Of a DNA stretch of 64,000 nt, positions 35,601-48,061 are shown piece after piece. The stretch lies in NCBI GenBank assembly GCA_907163375.1, contig CAJQUW010012705.1:124001-188000 (forward strand), given 5' to 3'. The stretch comes from Prostheceraeus crozeri (Eukaryota; Platyhelminthes; Polycladida; Euryleptidae). Both the position numbers and the translations under genes were made by a program. The notes beneath the pieces are model-generated. The model ran no database searches. It was given only the letters and a program-made list of their open reading frames with translations, and was not told where the DNA came from. The first letter of the stretch is position 1. The number at the start of each line of letters is the position of its first letter.

Positions 35601-38600
35601 AGGAAAGGGTATATTAACCAAATAGGGCGCAAAAAATAATACTTTTCTGAAGTTTCAAAACAAATAGAGCTGGTTTTTACTTACTCTGTATTGAGAACGG
35701 AGATAGCTCATTCAATATCTCGATGACATTTCATAGATTATTCATAGACATCATTCGATATCTCAATTACTATGTAGCATGAAGCAAGCCGAATAAGCAA
35801 GAAGCAAGACTTCTGGATGAAGTTCAACGACGTTCATTTTCATTAATTTTTATCCAAATTGATCCTCTATCAGATAACTTGACAGATATTCGTATTTTGA
35901 TAATATATTTTGTACGCTTATGAAAAGATTGAGCAGCAATACGCGTGATAACTCATTCAAGATATGGAATAATTCTGCGATAAATACATGATCCTTACTG
36001 AATTCATTTATGCGGATATCAAGAAGTATATTTCTTGATAATGACAGTGGTACTAAATAGTCGAAATGTAATAACCATCTTTTTGTACGATTTTGATAAA
36101 TTTACAATAGATAACTTGACTCTCTTCAAAACCTATTTTCAATCACTGTAAATAGCAATGTTAAGTGATGTCTATGGACAAGACACGAGAAAATGTCAAA
36201 AGTTATGTCTCATAGCCCCAATTATATGGAAATTGTCAATTTCATAATCAAACCGGTGGTCTAGAAAAAGTAGATTAACTGCAAAGTTCTAATCACAGAA
36301 TTTTAGAAAATTTCAAATTATTCAGAATCAGAAAATATTCAGAAGATTTTCGATTAATCATGCACTGAGTCGCCCGATTCGGAATCGATGAAAGTCGAAT
36401 ACCGACCGTCACTGATTAAAAGTCATTTCACTGCTTAAAAAATGGGATTTTGCCCTCGTTTTGTGTTTGATTATCAATTATTACATTGATTGAATAAATA
36501 AATCTCGAAGTTGATACTGGAAATTGAATTCAGTCCGTTGTGAAGTCAAATAGGTCATATGAAGTTTCCCAATTTTAATTTCATTGTACAAAAAACGTAA
36601 ATTATTAAACTACAACCAAGATACAACTCTAAATCTTGCGCGACTTTGGGACGAACCAAATGAGGCCGTTGCAGAGAAGCAAAGCAAGTAAATCAATTTC
36701 AGTTCAGAACAAAGGTGGAATATTGAGTCAAAAGCCAAAATCAAATGTCACGATTTATTCAAGAAAGTTTAAAATTATAATAGGATGAACGATTCGACAA
36801 CTAACTGTGTCCTTTATCAAGAGGGACTGAACGATATTATGCTCATACATTTCATGTATAAATTAATTGCAAATCAAGTCAAATACATCTGTCAATGTAG
36901 AATCAGTCACATTGCAAGTCGCTGGGTTCGAAAAGTTCATACAAGTTGATGCCAATTTCACATACATTTTGAAACCAACAATTGATAAGAGATTCTCGCA
37001 CACCGAAAACCATTCACGACCAAACTTGTACGAAGGATATCAAGAAATATTTTGTTATGTTGCATTAATCAACTAGATGCCAAACACATGAATAGATACG
37101 AAGGGATGTCAATATTAGTGTGCAAAATATACCAAATCTCTGTAAATATGCGAGAATATCGTATGAATTGCTGGTTTCAATTGCGAATTCGGTATTAATT
37201 TGCATGAAATTTTCGTATCCAGCGATTTACAAATGTATATTTACAGATATTTGGTGTGTTTTGCATGCAAAATTTGACTTCTTTTCATACATTGACTGCA
37301 TATTCATATACAGCATGTGTTTGGTATCTAGCGATGAGAACAGCTCCTGTGATTGGCTGATTACAAACAATACAATCAAAACATATTTGGGTACCTATCC
37401 CTCGTATGTGACGTGTTTGGTAGTGAGCGCCGAGCTGTTCACAGTGCATGCTACAATTCCAAGTCCACTGCAGCAAGGCCTAAACATAGAGATGCAACAC
37501 TATATTGATGAAGGACTAGAACAGACATGCAAATTAAAAGCAACGCTACGTCTTGGAATGCGTTGTTATGATGACGCACCTAAGCGATGGCGGCTTCCAG
37601 TGGTTGAAAATGGCTAGGAATCGGTATACCTTGTTAGTGCAATTTACAATTAAAGAGAAGTCGTCATTTTTCTTTAGAGCTAATGTCACTTCACGGCAAA
37701 AAATTTGCAACTATGACAGGTTTCAGTAATTTGAAAATTCTGAATTTCTGAACAAGAAGCTGAAATTGTCATCAACAAGAAACTGTTTGTAAGTCGAACT
37801 TTTACAAAAGTGAAAATTTGAATGGAGTTAATTTCTATGGGCTCGATATAAAAGAGGCCTGTTCCACCTTTGCGATTGACCATTAGAACCGATCCGCGCA
37901 ATCGATGCTTCTCTGACTTTAGTTTCATCGTTTCTTTTTAATAGCGTTACCTCTCTCAGATTTGTTAATAAAATATGCATGGGTCTTTAAGCACAAACCA
38001 AATCTCCTACCATTTATCCATAGTATCAATATGTAGGCTGCCATGGCACCTTGTTTGACAGTGGCAGCTTATTCAGAGTCATTTTCTGCAAAAAGTGCCA
38101 CATGGCCTAGCGCAATATCGGCAATTTCTCTATACTTCTTAACGCTTACTTAGAATCTTCACGCTCACATGTGAGAGCCTCAATCGTGTTGGGCATGTGA
38201 ATCACAAAACAAATTTTTTCGAGAGCAATTTTTTATGCACGTGACATGATCACATGATCATTGAGTTTTCCAAAGTGAATGCATGTCATGTAGCAGCAAT
38301 TTGCCACAAAAACATTATCTTTTTGTTTAATTTGTCAAGTCCATACATTTTAGGTGGCAACTAAATGGAAAGCAGTATGATTACAAGTAAGGTAATTCTT
38401 CCAAAGTCGACATTTTTGTCAAACCGAGGCAGACTAAGTCCTCAAACTTTCACAAAATATCGGCAACTACATATAAGTCCGGTATTCATTTATTTTGCTG
38501 ATGCGATAAATACTGTCCTGGAATTATAGGGTTATTTTAGATGATGAGGTAGACTTACTGAGAATAAACAGTGCGTTTTTTAATACCTATTAATTACCCC

Positions 38601-39205
38601 CTTCAAGTAATGTTGATATTTGTACTTCATACCAAAGTTAACCAGCACCAATTTCACAATTGTGCTATGACAGATGGTAGCAAGAAAAAATTAAACCTGG
38701 CTGCTTAGTTGGATTAATTTTCTAAGATATTCTAGTTGCCGTCAGTTATTTTGCGAACTAGTTGAATTCGCATTTGATTTGTGAATTAGCACATTTTAAC
38801 TGCATGTCGAACATATAAAATCTAACGGACCAACAAATACCAAAAATGATGCAATGAAATGAATTAATTACTTAATAAGCTACTCTCTCCTTAAAAGCGA
38901 CAAATATCTGAATTTCAACATTTCAATATTGTGCGCGTAATTTTGTCATATTTGTTCAATTCGTCAATTACAAGAAGTTCATTTTCCATATGATAAAAAA
39001 TCTAACAAGCAAGAATAAATTTGAGCCAATTCCATGCAAGGAAAACAAACGAAGAATGTTCGGAATGGACCTTGGCAGCAACTTCATCCGGTTTTGCTAC
39101 AAACAGACCGGTATTTTTGACTCGATCACATTTCTGCGTGTATTTAATGACTTCCACAGAGATAATTAGGTCTATCTGCTCACGAATTGCTGGTATAAGT
39201 AGTAT
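35601..39205. other. No recognisable feature
   Basis: AT-rich. The longest open frame (37120-37617 plus, 165 residues, starting MQNIPNLCKYARISY) has hydrophobic and basic parts but no known motif, no clear splice sites and ordinary composition. I do not call it a gene. Confidence 0.4.
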
Positions 39206-39529
39206 ATGTATGATATGGCAGAGGGCGGAAGGACCATAATTCAATGCGAAAGTAAAACTGATTCAATACTCTCCCGATATGCATAATACCAAGTAAAATG
39301 AATAAAGAATAAAAAATGTCGCCAGACGTTTCGGGTCCAGACCCTTTGTCAATGGCAGAACACTTAATTATTACATATACACTTAATTATTAAGTGTTCT
39401 GTCATTGACAAGGGTCTGGACCCGAAACGTCTGGCTATATTTTTTATTCTTTATTCATTTTACTTGGCATTATACATATCGGGAGAGTATTGAACCAGTT
39501 TTACTTTCGCATTGAGGCATAAGTAGTAT
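39206..39529. mobile_element. Head-to-head Penelope-type terminal repeats with paired hammerhead-like cores
   Basis: Arms 39241-39369 and 39385-39515 are inverted copies that differ at only a handful of positions, separated by about 15 bases, so the whole is an almost perfect 275-base palindrome. Each arm contains GGGTCTGGACCCGAAACGTC. GGGTC/GACCC can form stem II, followed by GAAAC and the GTC cleavage triplet. The partner box, CTGANGA in active ribozymes, appears here as TTGACAA. Eleven identical bases ATAAGTAGTAT flank the structure (39195-39205 and 39519-39529) and may be a target duplication. Penelope-like elements are known to carry hammerhead motifs in their terminal repeats. No protein is present. 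Confidence 0.6.
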
Positions 39530-40199
39530 TATAATGGATAGCAATATTCTACCGTGGATCTTAAAAGCAAACTTGATTCGCGTAAGATGATGACTGACGA
39601 ACCTGGTCGTGCGACTGAGATTGCGATTGTCATTATTCTACATTGGAAATATTTATGTACGATCAGGACGGTTGCCGCGAGACTTCAAATAAATGTCGAA
39701 TTTGAGTCCTACTCGGACCAAGAAAACAAGCAGTCAAAAAATCTTATGTCAGAGAATAAGCCCCACTGAACTCATAATTATGATACACGGCGCGCATAAT
39801 ATATAAAATGTACATTTTGTAGCACCTGCAGGCCAAAATGTGTAATTGTCTCTTGCAATCAAAATGTTTCTGCCAATTTGTACTTATTTCACAAAACGCA
39901 TCGATCAAATTAACCAACGGCCTCGCGTATTAGGGAGTCATACTTGTAAAAAGGTGGGAGCGCGCACCGTACCCTGCAATAATGCTGCAATATTGAAACA
40001 CAATACAATGCAATATCCCCACACGAGTCTTACAATAGCAATACAATAGTCCCGAGTCCGAAACCACTTCATGAACTAGATTAGCCCAATTAAATGTTGA
40101 TGCATCAAATCTTACTCAGATCCAGAAATTACATATACATAATTAGGAGAGAAAATGTTATTACTTCATTGATCACTTTTACCTCACAAGGTCATCAAT
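39530..40199. other. No recognisable feature
   Basis: Short open frames at 39554-39769 and 39846-40049 have no motif. Nothing supported. Confidence 0.4.
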
Positions 40200-40760
40200 G
40201 TTATTCCTCAATAAGCAAGCTTTGCCCCTCCATAACGCAAAGTCATTAACCCCTCGTCAACATTAAACGCTTATCTAGTGAAAAGCAAAATCAACAGGCA
40301 AACATTGTTGTTTCATTTCCTCATCTCGCTTCGTTCTCGTCCTCATTCTACCACAATATTGTCCCTGCCATCGCTCTTACTGCCTCCCGGGTTTCTTCAC
40401 TGTACAATTGCTGGTCCCACGGTGCCCCCTCCAATTCGGGCCCAAGATGTGATCGAGAGCGACTGCAGGACGCCTCTTAACAATAATCCAAACCATTAAT
40501 TTGACGCTTCTTCAGGGCAATTGGGCGAGATAATCTTGTAGCTGGAGCAGAACTTGGCTAACTACCGCAGGCAAAAAGCGCGACACGACGTTAATCATAT
40601 TAGCCTCCTGCTGCCGAGGTTGCTGGGACAACGGTCAGGAAACAAGCACTCAAAGCTGCCATTCAAACGTCAGACCGGATGTGGATGACCGGAATGAAGG
40701 AGGAAGTATAGAGTGAAGGATGAAGATTATATGAATTAGGAAATTTATAGATGGAAGTGA
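40200..40760. promoter_or_regulatory. GC-richer block, candidate regulatory element
   Basis: This is a compositional island in AT-rich DNA, dense in transcription-factor-like words (AAACATTGTTGTTTC, which resembles SOX and forkhead sites; ATAATCCAAACCATTAATTTG, with homeobox-like words at each end; AACAATAATCC). The open frame at 40278-40499 shows no protein motif. It could be an enhancer or promoter of an unseen gene. Support is composition only. Confidence 0.25.
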
Positions 40761-41839
40761 AGGAGATCGGGGGCTTGGGGTAGCGACTGTAATCCAAATT
40801 GTAGGTCCCCAAGGGCAAATGTATTTGCTAGCTTCAAAACAACATTAAAGTTATTTACTGCACTTGAAAGTCATTGGTTTTTTACTTCATAAAATGAATA
40901 AGGGACTGATTATTAAATGCTTTTTTTGACTGAATGCTTCATTTTATATCGAACAGTGTATTTTTGTTTCTAACTTGTAATCGTCACAAAGCTTTGGATG
41001 CCAGATAGGGGAGTGTATTTTCTACTTATGTACAAGATAGAATGTAGATTGGTTTAATTATTTATAAATGAGAGATGCCAATATCAAGTGTTAATGTTCT
41101 CTGTTGATCACATTTAGCCTAGGTGTCGTGAACGATTTCTCCCCTAAACGCTTCTCGCGACGACTTCAAAACTGAGGCTTCGTAAAATCTCAACAACTGC
41201 TCTTGCATCTGCGTCACTACTCACCCAATGGGGACTTGGACTATACTGACAAATACTTTCCTATAGACATGTGATGCTCATAGCCCGAATGCCCTCCAGC
41301 CGCCGACTTCCAATGACACTTTCGGGCTCATTCTCAAGTTTATGAGATCGCTAATTCGTGCAGAGACCACAGGTGTTCTCCATGCTTAGAAGTCGCAAGT
41401 TCCAAAGAAATCGTCGGATCACAGATAATTCAAATAACAGATAATACTTAACGCGTTGGAAAGGAAGAATTAGTGTATACTTCTGAGCTTCACACATCGT
41501 TTGCGCTTCAGAATAATGCTTTTAATTCAAACTGCTTTCACTCAAATTGCATGAAATTCAGTATCTGTATATAAATTGCTCTCAACTGTGTTTATCAGAA
41601 GCTTTTCTGTGATTCATTAATTTAACAGGTTTGTACACAAGTTTATGCAAAGGCTATACACAGGTTTATACAAATCTGAAAACGTGAGGAGAGGGTTAAT
41701 CCAAAAGAGCCAAATGTACTTGATGTATTGACTGACTCTACTATGACCAACAAGCACGAATGCTACCATGTCCAATGTAAATATAGTTTTTGATATCATG
41801 ACCTTAAGCCATGGCAGTCCAGGAGTAAAATCCACAGAG
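40761..41839. other. No recognisable feature
   Basis: No gene or repeat recognised. Confidence 0.4.
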
Positions 41840-42890
41840 GCGGAGATAAGAGCGGGAAGAATGAGGGCTGGCAGTAAAGATGGAAGATATGAGGATGAAT
41901 ACCTTACAGTAGGCCAACGAAGAAATCATTGGAGATACAAGACGTGAGGTCTAAAAGAGAAAATAGAGGAACTCAAATGTGTGGGTTCTACAATATATGG
42001 AGAGGGAGAGTGTCAGTGTGAAGTGATTTGAAAAGCACAGGTTGCCTTCAATAGGAGGAACGTGGCAAATGTAGTTTTGTTGATTTGACAGTAAGATCGT
42101 TACAACGGTTGAAAGATAGAGAAAGGGTTTAGACGTATGAAAAATTTATAGGAGAACAAAAAATTGCTGGAAAGTTTGGTCAAGGTTTTACCAAAAGAGG
42201 GGTCAACAAGACATGAACAGGAAAACGAGTTACGGAACACTGCTGAACACCAAGACGCCGCAACTTAACAAACGACTTATAGCACTGGCAGTCATGCACG
42301 TACACGTAAAATCATGGTTAACTCCGAATAAGGGAAGGTTGCGAGGCACAGATAAGACAGATGCACAAGAAAATAGGAAGCAATCAAAGCCAAGACAAGC
42401 GAGGATAATCATTCTGTGCATATAGATGAGGCGAACAACACTTAATACTGATAGTTTCTAAAACGAGTAAAACCGGGAATCATGCACAGAGAATAAGACT
42501 TTAAAGTAAGACATTGGTGTGGAAGGCCTAGACCAAACTATGCTTCAAGCTTTGTTGAAGTGGTAAAAAATTGCAAGCCCAAGAAGGTAGTTGCTCCCCT
42601 TGTCAGGGGGTTGGCGAAAAGAAGAGAGACAATATTGCGATGGTATGGTCATGTCATGAGGAGGCAAGATAAGACGCATGAAAGATGCTGCTAAACACAA
42701 GAGCCCCTGGCTATCGGAAGAGATGAAGGTCGCAGAGAAGGTGCCAGGAAGCAATGAAAAATGATATTCGCATCATCGATGCAGCAGAAGCGGAGTAAGA
42801 GCTCAGCAGCCCGAAATGTAAATATCTATTATGCCCATGCGCTCCATAAGGATCAGTTTTCAAAGCATCCCAACCTATTTTGATCGCGAG
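41840..42890 (+). mobile_element. LINE 3' fragment, decayed reverse transcriptase tail
   Basis: On the plus strand the readable order is ELKCVGSTIYGEGECQCEV (the FKYLGS-type block after the reverse transcriptase core), a thumb-like basic region, then LRWYGHVMRR at 42635-42664, the closing signature of many animal LINE proteins. After it comes a basic tail with CQEAMKNDIRIIDAAEAE. Frames change several times. The palm with YADD is missing. It differs from the LINE at 7.5 kb in sequence and has no PHD-like insert, so it belongs to another lineage. Confidence 0.65.
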
Positions 42891-44466
42891 CACTATTTTT
42901 TAACAAAAAACTGATGAATTAACACATCAGATGAATTTTATTTTATGAATGGGTATTTATCTTAGGTTGCCTGAACATACAGTGGTCATTCCTCCTCGTA
43001 TAGTGCTGCACTTAAGAGTTTATAAACATGCTTTTTTGAAATGTTCTGCGACAAAAAAGCAAGCAGTCTTTTTTTATTTTACCCAGAATTTCGTTTCGCA
43101 TATTTCCAATTGAAATTTTCATCAACTGAATGGGCGACCTCAAAACCTGCTTTTTGATGTGCGAAATAAAACACCTGTAATTTCAATAACATGCTATTCG
43201 CAGTCTACTAACTTGCATGTTTATATCACATTACAATGTCTACTGACAGCGACTCAATTTCTTGAAAACAGAAACATTCTAAATCTTTGCATTCGCCTCT
43301 CTAGCAAGCCATAGATAGGCTATTATATAGGATTTAATGGTCCACGTCTATTTGTCAGCTTTCGCTGTGAATAAAACATCAAATCGTCTATTCACTAGTC
43401 TACCATGCTCATGAATGACTGAAATCTCAACTATGGATTGAGACATGGTGCCTTTCAAAACCATGTTTTAAAACACGATTTGAAATATATTTTTAGAAAA
43501 CAAGATTTTTCAAATATACTTATGTCACTTTAACACAGTGTGAAACTCGTTCCCAAAAGTACGATTGTAAAATTGATATCTGAAAAATATATATTTGGAA
43601 AAAGCTATGTGTAAAAGCCTTACTTCCAAAAATCGCTTTCAATGTTCCTTTCATCCATTTTACAATGCAACTATCTAACACGTGTGTGAAGTTGGCGGAA
43701 CCATTATTTATTACAGCGAGATTCTATTCGAAGCAACTCCTATTTTATCTATTTCAGTCACATGATGACGAATCTCACGAAAATCTCAGATCATGCCACT
43801 TCAATTCAATAGTGCAAAACAATTGCATAACTCAAATCAATCGACGCAATCCGACCCGATGTTCAATCATATAAATTGAAAATTAATTGTGAAATAACGA
43901 AATTTTCAGTTCCGATTTAGTTACTGCAATTTGAAAATGTCATTTTGTGGATGATGGTTCTTTGTATTGTGTTGTTTTTTCTTACACCTTCAACAGTAGT
44001 CTGGTCAGATGATTGATTGCCATGGGAGTTGAGAGATATTGATAAAAGACATATGTTTTTCAAATAGAAATCAGAATTACAAGCACATTTAAATTGTTGC
44101 ATTTTCTAATATGCAATCTTGTTTGATGGAGGCCGTATCTGAGTGATCAAGAAGCGGTTTGGTCAACCAGACGCTTTCATTTACCAATTTCGACATGTGG
44201 AAAACTGATGTTTTAGTTGTGTTACCATGAGATCTGGAAAGTGAACGAAATAATCCAAGTATGATGACCCAGAGCTGAGCATTATCATGTTATTTTTTAC
44301 CACAGCCTGAATCTAATTCAGGCTAGGTCTTGAAAGGATGTCTGAAGTAGTTTTTATTCAGAATTACAGTTTGATAGGTGACTGTAGCCGTGATTCACTG
44401 TTATTTGTGCAAGAGTTAAATCGTGTTGCTTGTCGGAAATTAGCACATGTGTATCAATGACTATAA
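42891..44466. other. No recognisable feature
   Basis: AT-rich, no supported gene or repeat. Confidence 0.4.
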
Positions 44467-44694
44467 GACATAAGTCATTTTTTCTTTTCGAGTTAAGTGT
44501 GACTGTGTGTCCTTTTGTAGTTAAAAGCACACAGGCATCAAGCATTCCACGTGGTACACCCTGTCAGACTTCAAACATAAGTAAGACACAAGTCATTTTT
44601 TCTTTTCGAGTTAAGTGTGACTGTGTGTCCTTTTGTAGTTACAAGCACACAGGCATCAGGCATTCCACGTGGTACACCCTGTCAGACTTCAAAC
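44467..44694. repeat. Tandem duplication, 118-base period, two copies
   Basis: Bases 44467-44576 and 44585-44694 are the same 110-base sequence with only a few differences, offset by exactly 118. Each copy starts GACA-AAGTCATTTTTTC and ends GTCAGACTTCAAAC. High identity means a recent local duplication. It opens a frame across both copies that repeats the same peptide and should not be taken as a gene. Confidence 0.9.
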
Positions 44695-45599
44695 TGCTAC
44701 AAATAAATGATCGGCCAAAGCGTGACCGCTCAAGAACCTTATTGAGGTTTTTAATTGAACTTGAAAATAATAACTGCAATTGAAAAGCTGCTTATGAATA
44801 GTAAATTGTGACATTTGGTTTGAGATGTGTGAATTCTGATCAACATTTTCTAGGATATCGGACCATCTCGACTACGCTTTTTCTCTAAAATTTGACTTGC
44901 TCGTACTAAAGATATGAGACTTATTGGCTTCAGATATTGGTTGTTGAATTTAGAAGTATGATTCATGGGCTTTGAAACAATTGGCTGGATGTTTAAACAT
45001 GTCATTTTGCTACATCATTAATTTGCTTGACATTATCATTAAAGAAAGTTGAAAAAGCAAAGCATGTCATCTGATTCTGAGATTTCCCATTCATAGAGGC
45101 AAATAATATTCATCCTGTCACAATTAATTGGCTCCTCAGTACTTCAACTGGATAGTAATTGATTTGAGTTACATACAATGTAAGCTATATTTTTCATAAA
45201 CATGCAACTTACAAGTGATACAAAACTTCCATGACGAGTTCCATGCGACCTTCTTGACACAATCGACCAGTCCTCTGCTGTTGTTAACGTGATCGATGAT
45301 CATTTACTTCATGCAGGACTACCGTTGATGTCTATCAATAGATCAACATGACCTGATAATTTATATCGATTGCAAAGAAATTGGAACAATAGAAAACCGG
45401 CTTAACGCTTCTTCCATTCTTCTATTGTTGGAGGCATACCGCATCCTCTTGGCCTTGACTTTGTTTCAGAGAGACTTCATTCTCAAATGATTGCAGGCAG
45501 ACAGCAAAATCATGAACGGAGATTGGAGTTTTACAACCAGGTATTGTCAATGCAACCAGGCTTGTGAACCATCCTGACATCATTTAGCGCCTGTAGTTC
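44695..45599. other. No recognisable feature
   Basis: No gene or repeat recognised. Confidence 0.4.
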
Positions 45600-46008
45600 G
45601 GCCACCAACACAAGTTTCTGTAGGGATGATAGACTTTCATAAAATGGTGTACACCCTATGGCTACGAGTCTGCGTGTTTACGATTCTACCCGGTTGCTGT
45701 TCTTGTTAGACAGGACCAGAGAAAAACTTGTAAATCTAATGGGTAGCAGACTATGGTTAACAGGAAAATTGAGATTCTCCATGTTTTCTCAGATTAAGTG
45801 AAATGCAATGAAGTCATAATTTTTGGCATTGAGGGTCATGAGCTCATATGCTCATGTACCATCGTCTATGAAGCTAAAACAGAAGATCTATCAAGCCTCC
45901 TAATGTCGCAAACACAGTATTTTGGTCACTTTTAGCTATATTTAGCCACATTCAACACCGATCAGAAGCATGGAAGTGACATGAAGACATTTCATATCAA
46001 GAATTTCC

Positions 46009-48061
46009 TTAATAGTCCGGGGGCTGAGAGGGGTTGAGTGTGCAAAAATATGTTCCCGCATTTTGACTCTTGATTCTTGTAAAGGACCCCTAGGATGATA
46101 AAAAACTTGGGTTGACATTACAGATCGAGGACCTTGACCCCTAAAATCAAAATGGTGTCCAAGATGGCCGCCACGTCATTGCTGTCATAATAACAGAGCA
46201 TAGAAGTCACAAAGCATAGTGATAATGGAGTCTATTCTCAGGTTATCAGGGTCAAGGAATCTATTGAGACTATTTACAAACCAATTCAACCATCTCATAG
46301 TCAATTAAATGCGAAATGGCCGCCAATATGGCCACCAAAATCCAAGAAATATTCATTTTTATGCTAGTTTGATGCTTTTGGCTACAGAAGTGCCATAGCA
46401 TAGTGATAATGGAGTCTATTCTCAGGTTATCAGGGTCGAGCAATCTATTGAGACTATTTACAAGCCATAATTTCGGATGCAGTTTTTGTGACAATATATG
46501 TCAGACCCAAATACCGAGTGAATGTCCTGTAAATCACTCATTCGATAGTAGACATCATCCTGAAAAAATACCACAGCTTTTAGCAGTTTCTCAGCGCGTA
46601 CATCTTCGCAAACTCTGAATTTATGTGAACTTCTTTTCAATTTCTCTTTTCCACAAACCGTACATATTATTTTACTTGGTAGAAATCATTCAGATGGACG
46701 ATTTCGTGCCATTATTTTTGCTCGCGTTGTGCGGTTGCATGTGATCTCTTCTTTGATTTCTGTGTCAGATTCTGATTTTTCTATCTCTTCTTCAGATTTC
46801 TTCATTTTTTCTTTCATTCGATCTAGGGTCTTCTTAAGAGTATACGACTTATAGCATTTGTTAGTAACATGATATACAAAGTCATCTTGATTTACTTGTT
46901 CCAATCTTCTTGCAAAGACGTCATTGCGTATTCTAGACGATTCGAGAATTTTCAGTCTTGATTCTGCTGTGCTGCTAGTTGCTTCTGTTGTATTTGTCTA
47001 ACAAATGATGCACTTTTTAACATCGACATGTGGCAACCCTGATTGACTTCTCTTTAGAGGAATTCCTTCCATTTCTGTCATTCGGACAGTGTGGATCCTG
47101 AAAGCAAAAAGAAGCATGGTTGAAAAAGTTAGCAAAAGAGACCTAAAGACGATTGTTTACAAGATAGTCAAATATTAATGTGATGCATATCAAATTTGAG
47201 CATAGGTTCTGGGCTACCGTCAGGGAGGCCATTCCCTGGAATCTACTTTTGAATAGAAGATGGCCAGTTTGGCATGCTGAAATGAAAATCCTTTGGGTGT
47301 GGCAAAGTAATACACTAAAGGAGTAAATAAGGCTATACATAATGCTAAGTCTTGTTAAATGAGGCATATAATTAAGTCATACTACTTGGTTAAATAGGCA
47401 TAGTTATCAATGTATGTAGATATTTGAATAAATGAACAACTACATTTTGCATTATTTTACATCTACAGATAGCAATTACATCTAGGATATATTCCGAGAC
47501 AATGGTCCTAAAAAACAAATCATTAAGCCGGTTCCTTACAATTTAGCAGTCAGAAATAGGCGGCCATTTTGCATTTATTTGACCATGAGATGGTTGAATT
47601 GGCTTGTAAATAGTCTCAATAGATTGCTCGACCCTGATAACCTGAGAATAGACTCCATTATCATTATGCTATGGCACTTCTGTAGCCAAAAGCATAAAAT
47701 TATCATAATAAATGAATATTTCTTGGATTTTGGTGGCCATATTGGCGGCCATTTCGCATTTAATTGACTATGAGATGGTTGAATTGGTTTGTAAATAGTC
47801 TCAATAGATTCCTTGACCCTGATAACCTAGGATTAGACTCCATTATCACTATGCTTTGTGACTTCTATGCTCTGTTATTATGACAGCAATGTCGTGGCGG
47901 CCATCTTGGACGCCATTTTGATTTTAGGGGTCAAGGTCCTCGATCTGGAATGTCTACCCAAGTGTTTTTATCATCCTAGGGGTCCTTTACAAGAATCAAG
48001 AGTCAAAATGCGGGAACATATTTTTGCACACTCAACCCCCCTCAGCCCCCAGGACTATTAA
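46009..48061. mobile_element. TTAA-flanked DNA transposon with ~460-base inverted repeats
   Basis: TTAA at 46009-46012 and 48058-48061 bound inverted arms (46013-46467 and 47601-48057) that are about 95% alike by eye, beginning TAGTCC-GGGGGCTGAG. TTAA duplications are known for piggyBac and Kolobok superfamilies. Each arm carries an internal direct repeat of about 110 bases (GCATAGTGATAATGGAGTCT...), copies about 165 bases apart. The 1.1-kb centre holds one exon of a Cys/His-rich protein on the minus strand and no recognisable DDE transposase. It is therefore probably a shortened, non-autonomous derivative. Arm identity suggests fairly recent activity. Confidence 0.75.
46458..47097 (-). pseudogene. 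Cys/His-rich protein exon inside the TTAA transposon
   Basis: An acceptor (ttctttttgctttcag) at 47098 opens one continuous frame to 46458. It reads IHTVRMTEMEG, then CIIC, then VYHVTNKCYKSYT, an acidic/basic coiled stretch (KKTLDRMKEKMKKSEEEIEK), then CTVCGKEK, FRVCEDVRAEKLL and SDIYCHKNCIRNY. Two modules share one plan: C-x2-C followed by an aromatic/His/Cys cluster before a Tyr, likely zinc-binding. The frame carries two stops (after CIIC and before FLPSKIICTVC), so it is a pseudogene here. It ends where the left arm begins. I do not recognise the family by name. A DNA-binding or transposition-related role is a guess. Confidence 0.55.

Noticed and set aside
37120-37617. A 165-residue open frame, the longest in the 35-39 kb stretch
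   Set aside because: No motif, no splice support, composition as in the flanks, and a frame of this length can occur by chance in 64 kb.
44430-44783. A 117-residue frame with an internal repeat
   Set aside because: It is produced by the 118-base tandem duplication and by AT-rich sequence; the repeated peptide has no motif.
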